64,000 nucleotides of DNA from an uncultured Ardenticatenia bacterium. GTDB taxonomy: Bacteria > Chloroflexota > Anaerolineae > 4572-78 > NAK82. The translations under genes were made by a program, and so were the position numbers. Location of the stretch: NCBI GenBank assembly GCA_937127125.1, contig CAKZLO010000035.1:124001-188000 (forward strand). Direction: 5' to 3'. Of this stretch, positions 1 to 8,191 are shown one piece after another. Under the pieces are notes generated by a model. It saw nothing but the letters and a program-made list of their open reading frames with translations, had not been told where the DNA came from and searched no databases. Within the stretch, counting starts at the first letter, position 1, and every line of letters starts with the position of its first letter.

Positions 1-272
1 ATGCTTTCCAGTTCAGCGGGCGAGGTGAAGTCTATTCCTTCACCACAGTGTTCAATCCACCGGCTGGATTTGAGGAATATGCACCATATACAGTCGCACT
101 GGTGAAGCTCGAAGAAGGTCCCATCGTGACAGCACAGCTGACAGACGTGGAACCAGAGCGGGTAGCCATTGGGCAGCCAGTAGAGATGGTCACACGCAAG
201 CTGCGGGACGATGGCCACGCAGAGGTTATCAGCTACGGCTATAAGTTCCGGCCGCGAATAACAACAGACTGA
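1..272 (+). CDS. DUF35 OB-fold protein, C-terminal part (cut by window start)
   Basis: The reading frame is open from base 3 to the stop at 270-272, so the gene begins outside the window. The visible 89 residues look like the OB-fold half of the DUF35 (Zn-ribbon plus OB-fold) family: SGRGEVYSFTTV, then PYTVALVKLEEGP, then VAIGQPVEMV. In this family an N-terminal rubredoxin-like zinc ribbon precedes the OB fold; that part is missing here. Relatives usually sit beside thiolase or HMG-CoA-synthase-like genes and help acyl-CoA enzymes, but the partner gene cannot be seen. The GTG at 48 could be taken as a start, but the family match clearly continues upstream of it, so it is an internal codon. 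Confidence 0.8.
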   Translation, partial: AFQFSGRGEVYSFTTVFNPPAGFEEYAPYTVALVKLEEGPIVTAQLTDVEPERVAIGQPVEMVTRKLRDDGHAEVISYGYKFRPRITTD

Positions 273-280
273 GAGCAAAT

Positions 281-316
281 ATGCCTCCCACGGCTTATAA
301 GGGCTGTGGGAGGCAT
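281..316 (+). terminator. Terminator-like hairpin after the DUF35 gene
   Basis: A near-perfect inverted repeat: bases 281-291 pair with 306-316, and the stem extends inward through G-T wobble and GC pairs. It begins 9 bases after the DUF35 stop. No T-run follows on either strand, so it may be an inefficient or factor-assisted terminator, or an mRNA-end stabiliser. Confidence 0.55.
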
Positions 317-784
317 TACACACTCCAAAGTCTAGAGTGCACTATCGCTGTTCTCATGCTCCTTAGCAGTGCTAGCACGTGGAGCCTCCACGTGGCATGC
401 CTGAGCTATTCAGGTTGAAACTCCAAGACGTGGCAATACGAAACGCATTACCACGAACCATATCACCAGCACAGCCACTGGTAACCCGACTTCGCTCAAT
501 AGCCCATCCACAGTCCACTACTCTCCAGAATTCTACAGGTGACACACACTCAGTCACGTGGTGCGCGGACAACCGCCCGGTCGACCAAGAACAAGCCGAC
601 TGCCATCAAGATAGCATGCATTACCAGTCCCACCGCCAGATCGGGCAGATGAGCACCACTGGGAACGCGGGAGAGAACTTCTCTCATTACGAGGGCGATT
701 CATGTTAGACCATCCACCGGCAAGCAGTATTCTGCCAACCCAAAAGTACGACACAACCTTGGATCGCCGCAACTCGCAACAATT
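317..784. other. Gene-free stretch with a 19-base palindrome
   Basis: No reading frame here has a recognisable protein or a convincing ribosome binding site. The one distinct element is a perfect 19-base palindrome at 376-394 (CACGTGGAG, one base, CTCCACGTG). It could be an operator or fold as a small hairpin. The amidohydrolase operon ends just to the right, on the opposite strand. Confidence 0.4.
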
Positions 785-1966
785 CTATCCCTCCAGTCTA
801 TACAGACGTCGCGCTGTGTCAGCCAGAATGAGGCGTGCAGCTTCCTGTGCCTCTTCGAGCGATAGCATGTTGTGGGCCACCAGATCGTTCAAGGTGACGG
901 CGAGCGCCTGTTTGGCTAACAACGCTGCAATGTAATTGAGCTCCGGCAATGCCAAGCCATCGGATCCGTAGACCACTTTCGAGAAAGGTGCCATCTCGAG
1001 CGTTTCGGCGTAGATGCGCCGTGCTCCACTTCCGGCAAATGGAATCCCTTCTGACACATCACAGTACACGCGTGGTAACACGTTGGCCATATAGCCCGCC
1101 TCGGCACAATAGGGGTAGCCAGCGTGTACCAGAATCACTGTACAGGCGCGGAAGGTAGGAAAACGCAGGAGATCCATCAGCAGAGTTGGCCGGCAATTGT
1201 TTACGTCGACCTCATAATCGCCTACACCGGTGTGAATCTGCATCGGAACATTGTACTCGATGCATAGCTCCAACGCCCGGCACAGCAAATGATCACGCAG
1301 TTTTTTCATGGCGCCACCACCGGTGCCACGGCGAACAGCATCTAAGGCCTGCCATCCCTGATCGGATGTCCGACTGAGTGGTGAGATATCTAATCCAGTG
1401 CGGTAGGCAATGATGGATTTTAGTCCGCGGTACCCCTCTTGTTCCAGTGCGGCGGCGATGGTTTCATCATAACGACGGCGAAATTCCTCCCAACCGATGT
1501 CCGCTTTCAGCAGCTCGACAATGAGCGGCTCAATGCGATAGATGGGCACCACGGGCACTGGCATATCCTCTTGGAAAGCTGCCACGCTCACAGGAGGTTG
1601 CGGGTAACCGAAGTCAGCCACCAATGCAATTAGATTGCCCGCAGCGAAGAGATGGCGCACATAGCCCTTGTAATCGTTTGTCACTGCTCGATTGCGCGCT
1701 GCCACCACCTCTTCCAACACAGGAGCACATTCGAAGAAACGAGCCATCTGCCGTATTAAGAAGCGCATGTATACCGTATTGCGCCGAATGTGCTGGATTT
1801 CACGTACTAGCGCCTCGTCCAACGGCAAGCCGGCTTGGGCCATGTAGCTGACCCCTCCGCCTGGGAAAGCAGCCAAGTCCACAAACTGCTCCGGGGTAAC
1901 CTCCCCTACATTTAGGAAGGGGTGGCAGTGTACATCAACAACAGGCAAACTAGCCGTGTCAATCAT
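785..1966 (-). CDS. Amidohydrolase family protein (NodGS/FluG-type partner)
   Basis: A TIM-barrel metal-dependent hydrolase of about 393 residues. The VDVHCHPF segment near residue 11 gives the HxH metal pair; later come IHTGVGDYEVD, VILVHAGYPY and the terminal KVVYGSDG with the expected Asp. I place the start at ATG 1966 rather than the longer frame at 1999. It overlaps the stop of the upstream synthetase gene as TGATG, with GGAG about ten bases upstream, so the two are probably translationally coupled. Plant NodGS and fungal FluG fuse this same pair of domains in one protein. The likely job is hydrolysis of an amide bond such as a gamma-glutamyl product, but the substrate is not visible. 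It is the last gene of the operon that starts at 9475. Confidence 0.82.
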   Translation of the reverse strand: MIDTASLPVVDVHCHPFLNVGEVTPEQFVDLAAFPGGGVSYMAQAGLPLDEALVREIQHIRRNTVYMRFLIRQMARFFECAPVLEEVVAARNRAVTNDYKGYVRHLFAAGNLIALVADFGYPQPPVSVAAFQEDMPVPVVPIYRIEPLIVELLKADIGWEEFRRRYDETIAAALEQEGYRGLKSIIAYRTGLDISPLSRTSDQGWQALDAVRRGTGGGAMKKLRDHLLCRALELCIEYNVPMQIHTGVGDYEVDVNNCRPTLLMDLLRFPTFRACTVILVHAGYPYCAEAGYMANVLPRVYCDVSEGIPFAGSGARRIYAETLEMAPFSKVVYGSDGLALPELNYIAALLAKQALAVTLNDLVAHNMLSLEEAQEAARLILADTARRLYRLEG

Positions 1967-3306
1967 CAAATTGTCTCCAGGTAGAGCTTGCGTTCCCACG
2001 GATGCACATGCAGGTCATAGTCCGCTAACTCGGAACGCTTGACCTTGATGAATTCACTGGTGATCACTGGTCCCAACGCAGCGGTGACCACCGAGTCAGC
2101 TTCCAAAGCGTTCAATGCCTCGCCCAGCGACCGTGGCAGCATTGCGAGTCCTCTGGCACGTGCTTGTTCGTCCGTTAACGCACCCACATCCTCGGTTACA
2201 GGAGGAGGTGGCTCAATTTTTTGTTCGATGCCTTCCAATCCGGCAGCCAGCAATGCCGTCAGCAGCATATAGGGATTGCAAGCGTTGTCGCCAGACCGAA
2301 ACTCTAGGTGACAACGTTTCCCCATCCCGGGAATACGCAGCAGTGCAGCACGATTGCCCACCCCCCAACACACATGGGCAGGTGACCATGAACCAGGCAA
2401 CAAACGCTTGTAGGAGTTGACAATTGGTGCACCCACTGCCGTGATCGCTGCGGCGTGTGTCAACAGGCCGCCCAGAAAATACCTCCCCAACAGTGACAAG
2501 GGCTCGTCTGGCTGCTCACCGCAGCTCAGATCACGCTGCCCTTCTGCATCCCACAAGCTGAGATGCACATGCAACCCGCTGCCAGGCATATGTGCATAAG
2601 GCTTGGGCATAAAGCTGGCAATCCAACCCGCCTGGCGCGCGAGCGCGCGTACCACCTCCTTGAATGTCAGATAGTCATCTACTGCTTTGAACGGCCCGGT
2701 GCACACTGGGGTTGCCTCATATTGGCCCGGACCATATTCCTTGCCCAGCTGTTCCAGTTGTACCCCCATGGCCTTGAGGGTCTCCATCACCTCGAGCCAC
2801 AATGGGTAATGGCGATCCAAGCCTGCCACCGTAAACATGCCGTCTTGATCTGAAGTGATATATTCACCCCCCTCAGTACGCCGGAACAGCATGAATTCAG
2901 GCTCGAAGCCCACACGAACGGTTAATCCGCGCTCGGCATAAGTGCGTACTATATGACCGAGGCGAGTGCGCGGACACCCTAACCACTCACTGCCGTCCAT
3001 ATCTCGGAGAAAGGCGTGCACTCGACCACTTGCTTGCCGATAGGGTAGCGGTGCATAGCTCTCGGGGTCACCCACTGCTAACATGTCACCTGTCTCGGCA
3101 GTAAAGGTGCTTGCAGGCGCCATATGATCCAATAAATTGAAATCCACATTAGCACGCGCAAACACGATGCCACGCTCAAACACAGCATTGAAGCGGTGCG
3201 GCGGCACCACCTTGGCGCACGAACGACCGCTGTAGTCATGGTAGATCACCCAAAGATACTGGATATTGTCTTCCGCGAGACGTTGAAGAATTTCCGCTGT
3301 GTTCAC
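1966..3306 (-). CDS. Glutamine synthetase-like gamma-glutamyl ligase
   Basis: A 446-residue glutamine synthetase family protein: N-terminal beta-grasp (about 1-100), then the catalytic domain. Catalytic features are intact: GFEPEF (about 133-138), QYEATP (195-200), MPKPYAHMPGSGLHVHLS (233-250), NRAALLRIP (318-326) and HLEFRSGD (333-340). The PYAHMPGSG loop differs from the usual ammonia-using GlnA loop, and no NLYDL-type adenylation tyrosine is seen near the C-terminus. With an ABC importer, an aminotransferase and an amidohydrolase in the same operon, it more likely glutamylates an amine or amino acid (as PuuA or IpuC do) than assimilates ammonia. That is inference; a plain GlnA role is not excluded. 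Confidence 0.85.
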   Translation of the reverse strand: MNTAEILQRLAEDNIQYLWVIYHDYSGRSCAKVVPPHRFNAVFERGIVFARANVDFNLLDHMAPASTFTAETGDMLAVGDPESYAPLPYRQASGRVHAFLRDMDGSEWLGCPRTRLGHIVRTYAERGLTVRVGFEPEFMLFRRTEGGEYITSDQDGMFTVAGLDRHYPLWLEVMETLKAMGVQLEQLGKEYGPGQYEATPVCTGPFKAVDDYLTFKEVVRALARQAGWIASFMPKPYAHMPGSGLHVHLSLWDAEGQRDLSCGEQPDEPLSLLGRYFLGGLLTHAAAITAVGAPIVNSYKRLLPGSWSPAHVCWGVGNRAALLRIPGMGKRCHLEFRSGDNACNPYMLLTALLAAGLEGIEQKIEPPPPVTEDVGALTDEQARARGLAMLPRSLGEALNALEADSVVTAALGPVITSEFIKVKRSELADYDLHVHPWERKLYLETI

Positions 3307-3396
3307 TGCTATGCTCCCTTGAGTGCAGAGTTAAGACCAATGATAGATATGTGCTGTGAATCAGAGGCGCAGGATGATACTCTCACCTGCTGCCAG

Positions 3397-4734
3397 TCAC
3401 CAGCCGGCATAAGGTGCGATCACCTCATCACTGACACGACCCGCCTCGACATCAGCCAGAGCTTGGTCGAGGATTGCTACACCCTCGTCCACTTCGGCCT
3501 CACTGAGAATCAAGGGCGGCGTGATTTCCAGCACATTTGAGAACATACCCACATAGAAAAGCAAAAGACCCAGTTCGAAAGCGCGATAGGCAACCTTTGC
3601 TGCCTCCTTGGAAGCTGGAGTCTTAGTCTGGCGATCCTTGACCAGCTCTACGCCCTGCATCAATCCCATACCGCGCACATCACCGACCAGTGGGTGTCGC
3701 TCCTGCAGCGTGCTCAACCGCTGGTGCAGATAGGCACCCACCCGCGCTGCATTTTCCACCATACCTTCTTGCTCAATTGCCTCGATAGTTGCCAGACCAG
3801 CAGCACAGCTTAGCGGGTTCCCGGCAGTGGTAAAGATTGCCAGTCCTACGCCTACATCGAGTACTTCCTTGCGCGCTACCACTGCGCTCAGTGGGACTCC
3901 ATTCCCCAAAGCTTTGCCCAACACCAGAACATCTGGTATCACGCCAAAATGCTCAGGCGAGAACATACGGCCAGTCCTGCCCATGCCGGCTTTAACGTCG
4001 TCCACCACGAGATAGATACCATAACGCTGACACAGGTCGGCCAACATCGGCAGGAACGTCGGCGGCGGCACAATGTCACCACCATCGCTCTGGACTGTCT
4101 CAACAATTATGCCGGCCACATCATCAGGTGGACAAATAGTCCTGAAGATGTATTCCTCAAGGAAGCGAATCGTGGCCCGAGCGCAATCCTGCACTTCGTC
4201 CCCGAAAGGGCATCGGTAAGGGTATGGATAAGGTACTTTGACCACATGGCCACCACCTATGAAATGGCTCTGCGCTGCGTGTGCCGACATCGCCATCGAA
4301 GCAGTTGTGGCACCATGGTAGGCACCGATGAAAGATACCAGACGCCGTTTGCCCGTGGCAATTGGGAGCAGACGTCCTACCGTCTCGTTAGCATCTGAGC
4401 CACAGAAACCGAACCATACTTTCTTGGGGAAATCCCCGGGTGTCAGAGCAACCAGCTTCTCAGCCAAACGTAACGCAGGTGTATGCATTCCGGAGATCAA
4501 GCTGGCGAAGTTGCTACGCTCAAGCTGATCCAAAAGCGCTTCCTTGAAGCGCGGATGACCATAGCCAGTGTTAACCACTGCCCAGCCAGCGGTGAAATCC
4601 AAATACGAACGCCCTTGCACGTCCCACACTCGACACCCGTTTGCACGTTCCACCGCAAGCGGATAGAAGCGCAACCGCATTGCATCGGAGATCAGCCTGG
4701 CATCTAGCGCAGATATCTCTTCCAGAGAGGACAT
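3397..4734 (-). CDS. Class III aminotransferase, operon member
   Basis: PLP-dependent class III (omega/GABA/ornithine type) aminotransferase of about 445 residues. It has the substrate-side motif GFCGSDANE, the PLP-phosphate segment AYHGATTASMAMS, the cofactor Asp region VVDDVKAGMGRTG, and the Schiff-base lysine in VLGKALGNGVPLSAVV. The cofactor motif reads VDDV where most relatives have DEV(Q/I). A PYRCPFGDEVQDC segment follows the pattern of broad-range archaeal and Chloroflexota relatives. I chose ATG 4734; a GTG at 4743 closer to the AAAGG sequence is a fair alternative. It lies 90 bases upstream of the ligase gene and 27 bases after livM. It probably moves an amino group off the imported compound or its glutamylated form. 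Confidence 0.86.
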   Translation of the reverse strand: MSSLEEISALDARLISDAMRLRFYPLAVERANGCRVWDVQGRSYLDFTAGWAVVNTGYGHPRFKEALLDQLERSNFASLISGMHTPALRLAEKLVALTPGDFPKKVWFGFCGSDANETVGRLLPIATGKRRLVSFIGAYHGATTASMAMSAHAAQSHFIGGGHVVKVPYPYPYRCPFGDEVQDCARATIRFLEEYIFRTICPPDDVAGIIVETVQSDGGDIVPPPTFLPMLADLCQRYGIYLVVDDVKAGMGRTGRMFSPEHFGVIPDVLVLGKALGNGVPLSAVVARKEVLDVGVGLAIFTTAGNPLSCAAGLATIEAIEQEGMVENAARVGAYLHQRLSTLQERHPLVGDVRGMGLMQGVELVKDRQTKTPASKEAAKVAYRAFELGLLLFYVGMFSNVLEITPPLILSEAEVDEGVAILDQALADVEAGRVSDEVIAPYAGW

Positions 4735-4761
4735 AACAACCACCAGCCTTTCAGCGTCTCG

Positions 4762-5766
4762 TTACGTGGGGAGCTCTCGCGAGCCCAAAATGCCTGAAGG
4801 ACGCAGGATCAGAATGAGTATCATTGCTATCGAGAGGCATACCTCCGTGAGTCCGGAGACGGTAAAGGGAAAGACAGTAGAGATGTTAATGGCATTTTCA
4901 ATACCACGTACCCCCTCAAAAATTGCTGTCACGGCCACAGCGCCTACCACTGCCCCGCTGACGCTGGCACTTCCACCAATGATCGCCATCGAGATAATCA
5001 GGAAGGTCTGTGGTAGATAGAAGGCTAAAGGTGAGAAAGAGGTAATGAAATGAGCCCACAAAGCGCCCGCCACACCTGTGACGAAGGCAGCCAACACAAA
5101 GGCAATCCAGCGTACCCACACAATGTTGATGCCAATGCTGGCAGCAGCAGCTTCGTCCTCGCGTGAAGCACGCAGCTGCAACCCCAGGCGGGTTTCCTTA
5201 AACCATAGGGCTAGGATGAGGAACAGAATACCCGATGCAACACTCACCCACAGCGTGGTGTAGGCTTCCAAACCGAACAACGTACGCGGGCCATTGGTGA
5301 CCTCAGACCAATTGATTAAAACGGTGTGCACAATGATCAAAAGGGCAAAGGTAGCGATAACCGCCGCTGCTCCTGACAAGCGCATTAACGGATATCCAAC
5401 CAGGGCAGCCACCAGCGCAGCCATTATTCCGCCGATGATCACTGCCACCACAAAGGGCACCTGCACCGGCACCAAGAAAGAGTAGAGATTGCGCAGAGCC
5501 ATCGCCTTCGCTTGTGGGGACATAGAGAACAAGGCAGAACTATAAGCACCAATACCCATAAAACCGATCTGTGCGAAGGAGACCACTCCGGAATTACCCA
5601 TGAAGATCTGCAATCCCAGAACCATAGTGAGGTTGATGAACAACACGATCAGGATGCGCTGCAACACTTCTCCGCCAAAGAGGTAAACCACTAATGCCAA
5701 CACAAGCAATGGACCACTGAGCAAGAGACTGGTCGGCCACCAGCTGGTGCTTTTCAGATGATGCAT
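4762..5766 (-). CDS. livM: Branched-chain amino-acid type ABC permease LivM
   Basis: 334 residues, almost entirely hydrophobic segments, matching the LivM permease family: IFMGNSGVVSFAQIGFMGIGAYSSA near the N-terminus, then TRLGLQLRASREDEAAAASIGI, the cytoplasmic loop that meets the ATPases, and a GGSASVSGAVVGA segment towards the end. A strong GGGAGG ribosome site precedes the ATG. It pairs with LivH to form the membrane channel of the importer encoded at 4762-9475. The transporter class carries branched-chain and other amino acids, amides or urea, so the substrate must be read from the catabolic genes downstream. Confidence 0.93.
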   Translation of the reverse strand: MHHLKSTSWWPTSLLLSGPLLVLALVVYLFGGEVLQRILIVLFINLTMVLGLQIFMGNSGVVSFAQIGFMGIGAYSSALFSMSPQAKAMALRNLYSFLVPVQVPFVVAVIIGGIMAALVAALVGYPLMRLSGAAAVIATFALLIIVHTVLINWSEVTNGPRTLFGLEAYTTLWVSVASGILFLILALWFKETRLGLQLRASREDEAAAASIGINIVWVRWIAFVLAAFVTGVAGALWAHFITSFSPLAFYLPQTFLIISMAIIGGSASVSGAVVGAVAVTAIFEGVRGIENAINISTVFPFTVSGLTEVCLSIAMILILILRPSGILGSRELPT

Positions 5767-5786
5767 TTCTTCCCTCCCCTCACCAT

Positions 5787-6686
5787 TCAGACACGCTCTG
5801 CAGTCGCGGTGCCACGCACCAGACCTTGCGGGCGGAAGAGAAGCACCAACAGCACAATGGCAAACACAAAAGCCTGGCGATAGTCCAACAAGGATTGGGG
5901 TAACATCAGCTGCAGCCCAACCGTCAGTGCCCCCAATAGATAACCACCAATCACTGCTCCAGTTAAGCTCTCCATACCTCCGACCACAGCGGCAACAAAG
6001 GCAACCAGAACAGGGGTTGAGCCGACAAAAGGCCCTACGGATCCCAGCCGTCCGATCCAGAACAAGGCAACCACGCCGGCGAGGAAGCCGCTGATTGCAA
6101 AAGCAGTGGCAATCACCTGATTGGCCCGGATACCTACCAAGCGCGTCATCACGAAATCATCCGCCGCAGCACGCAGCGCAATCCCAAGCAATGTGCGCCG
6201 CAGAAACAGGGTCAGCAATCCCAACAAAACCAGGCTGACCACCAAGCTGGCAAGATTACCCTTAGAGATGAGCAAATCGCCCACCTGAAAATTCTCGGTG
6301 AAAAAGGAAGGAGTTGTGACCGCCTTTGCACGCGGCGAGATGAACAGAATGGCCATATTCTGCAACAATGCACTCACAGCAAATGAGGTGATCAGCATCG
6401 TAGTCGCCGAGGCCTGGCGCACTGGTCGAAAAGCCACCCGCTCCAAAAGCAAGCTGGTGAGCACTGCCATACCAATACTGATAACGGCGACAATCAGCCA
6501 CGGAATCGGCCCAGCGCCTAGCATCAGCAGCGTGTAGCCCGCCACCATCACCAACTCGCCGTAAGCGAAATTGACTAGTCGCAGGATGCCGTACACGATC
6601 ACCAGCCCCAATGCCATCAGCGCATACAGCCCCCCCAAGCTGAGAGCATTGATGATGAACTGCAGCACATCGTGGAGCACGTTCAC
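5787..6686 (-). CDS. livH: Branched-chain amino-acid type ABC permease LivH
   Basis: 299-residue LivH permease with about eight membrane segments. It carries YALMALGLVIVYGILRLVNF at the N-terminus, the EAA-like loop RRTLLGIALRAAADD, and GGMESLTGAVIGGYLLG near the end. The GTG start at 6686 overlaps the livF stop as GTGA, with GGGAGG upstream inside livF, so translation is probably coupled. LivM follows after 20 bases. Together they form the channel of the importer. Confidence 0.93.
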   Translation of the reverse strand: MNVLHDVLQFIINALSLGGLYALMALGLVIVYGILRLVNFAYGELVMVAGYTLLMLGAGPIPWLIVAVISIGMAVLTSLLLERVAFRPVRQASATTMLITSFAVSALLQNMAILFISPRAKAVTTPSFFTENFQVGDLLISKGNLASLVVSLVLLGLLTLFLRRTLLGIALRAAADDFVMTRLVGIRANQVIATAFAISGFLAGVVALFWIGRLGSVGPFVGSTPVLVAFVAAVVGGMESLTGAVIGGYLLGALTVGLQLMLPQSLLDYRQAFVFAIVLLVLLFRPQGLVRGTATAERV

Positions 6687-7411
6687 CCGCTCACTTCCCT
6701 CCCACGCACGTCACCAAGGTATGCACCGACAATATCCACCTGCTTGCGCAATTGCTCGGGTACGCCCTCACATTCCACCCTGCCTGTGTTTAACAGGTAC
6801 ACCCGGTCTGCGATGTCCAGTGTGCGCTCTACGTTTTGTTCCACCAGCAAAACAGTGACCCCCGAAGCACGCAACTGGACAATCATCGCAAAGACTTCGT
6901 CTACCAGGATGGGCGACAAACCCAGCGAAGGCTCATCCATCATCAGCAGACGTGGTCGCGACATCAGCGCCCGGGCGATAGCCAGCTGTTGCTGCTCACC
7001 ACCAGAAAGAGTACCACCTGCCTGATGGAATCGCTTGCCCAGAATGGGAAAACGGGTACACATTTCTTCAATATCGCGCTCAACACCTTTTTGATCACGG
7101 CGAATGGTAGCTCCCAAGCGCAAGTTCTCGCCTACTGTCAAGCTGGGAAAGATGCGTCGCCCTTCCGGCACAAGTGCAATTCCACGGCGCAGAATTTCTT
7201 CGGGTGAGAGTCCTAGGAGTGACTGTCCCTCAAAGGTGATTTCGCCGCGAGTGGGTCTCAACACTCCCGCAATAGTGGCCATCAAGGTACTCTTGCCAGC
7301 CCCATTTGCGCCCACGAGCCCCACAAGTTCGCCTGCCTCTACGTGCAGCGACACACCGCGCAATGCAATGATTGCACCATAGCCCGCGTGTATGTTCTCA
7401 ACGTTCAGCAT
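6683..7411 (-). CDS. livF: Branched-chain amino-acid type ABC ATPase LivF
   Basis: 242-residue ABC ATPase of the LivF branch. Walker A is GANGAGKSTL, the signature LSGGEQQQLAIARAL, Walker B LLMMDEPSLGLSP, and the switch region VTVLLVEQNVERTLDIADR ends in the H-loop-less style normal for LivF. It overlaps livG by 7 bases and livH by 4 bases, so the three are tightly coupled. It powers the importer as a heterodimer with LivG. Confidence 0.94.
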   Translation of the reverse strand: MLNVENIHAGYGAIIALRGVSLHVEAGELVGLVGANGAGKSTLMATIAGVLRPTRGEITFEGQSLLGLSPEEILRRGIALVPEGRRIFPSLTVGENLRLGATIRRDQKGVERDIEEMCTRFPILGKRFHQAGGTLSGGEQQQLAIARALMSRPRLLMMDEPSLGLSPILVDEVFAMIVQLRASGVTVLLVEQNVERTLDIADRVYLLNTGRVECEGVPEQLRKQVDIVGAYLGDVRGREVSG

Positions 7412-8154
7412 GGCAGCATCCTGCGACCCGATCCCAGATAGGCAGCGATAACCTCTTTATCGTGGCGAACCTCGTTTGGCGTCCCCTCGCAAATGGTGCG
7501 GCCGTAGTTCAGCACATGGAGACGGTGGCACAGCCGCATAATAAGGCGCATATCATGGTCAACGATTAGCATGCCACAGCCAGTTTCCCGGGGAAGTGGC
7601 GTCAGCATTTCCAGCAAAGTATCGCTCTCTTGTTCGTTCAAACCAGCTGCCGGTTCATCTAAGAAGAGGAAAATCGGCCGAGATGCAAGAGCACGTGCTA
7701 CCTCTATACGCCGTTCCTCTCCGTAGGGCAACGCACCAGCCGGAATCGTGGCCAGATGCGTTGCCCCCACCCGTTCCAGCGCCCAAAGCGCACGCTCACG
7801 TGCCTGGGGTCGAGACAGACCCGCACTCACGGCCGCCACCTCGACATTTTCTAAGACGGTCAATCCGCGGAACAGCTTTATCGTCTGAAAGGTGCGCGCC
7901 AACCCAACGTGGGCAATGCGATGTGGCGGCCAGCCCGTGATGTCTGTGTCACCCACACGAACGCGACCACGCGTTGGTTTGAGAAAACCGGTGATAACGT
8001 TGATCAATGTGGTCTTGCCCGATCCGTTCGGTCCGATCAGGCCCAGAATCTCGCCTCGATGCAAACTAAGCGTGACATCTTCCAACGCCCGCAGGCCGAC
8101 AAAGTCTTTGGTAATCTCCTCGACGTGCAATGTCAGTGCATTGTTCTGAATCAT
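7405..8154 (-). CDS. livG: Branched-chain amino-acid type ABC ATPase LivG
   Basis: 249-residue ABC ATPase. Walker A is GPNGSGKTTLINVITGF, Walker B IFLFLDEPAAGLNEQE, and the signature is the LivG-like variant LPYGEERRIEVARAL. An upstream in-frame extension to 8322 runs through the end of the binding-protein gene and has no family resemblance, so I use ATG 8154, where the sequence becomes MIQNNALTLHVEEITKDF. The AGGTG ribosome site is rather far from this ATG. It is the second gene of the operon, 37 bases after the binding-protein stop. Confidence 0.93.
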   Translation of the reverse strand: MIQNNALTLHVEEITKDFVGLRALEDVTLSLHRGEILGLIGPNGSGKTTLINVITGFLKPTRGRVRVGDTDITGWPPHRIAHVGLARTFQTIKLFRGLTVLENVEVAAVSAGLSRPQARERALWALERVGATHLATIPAGALPYGEERRIEVARALASRPIFLFLDEPAAGLNEQESDTLLEMLTPLPRETGCGMLIVDHDMRLIMRLCHRLHVLNYGRTICEGTPNEVRHDKEVIAAYLGSGRRMLPC

Positions 8155-8191
8155 TGACTGTGCTATTTGTTCACCTGTACGTCCAGATATT

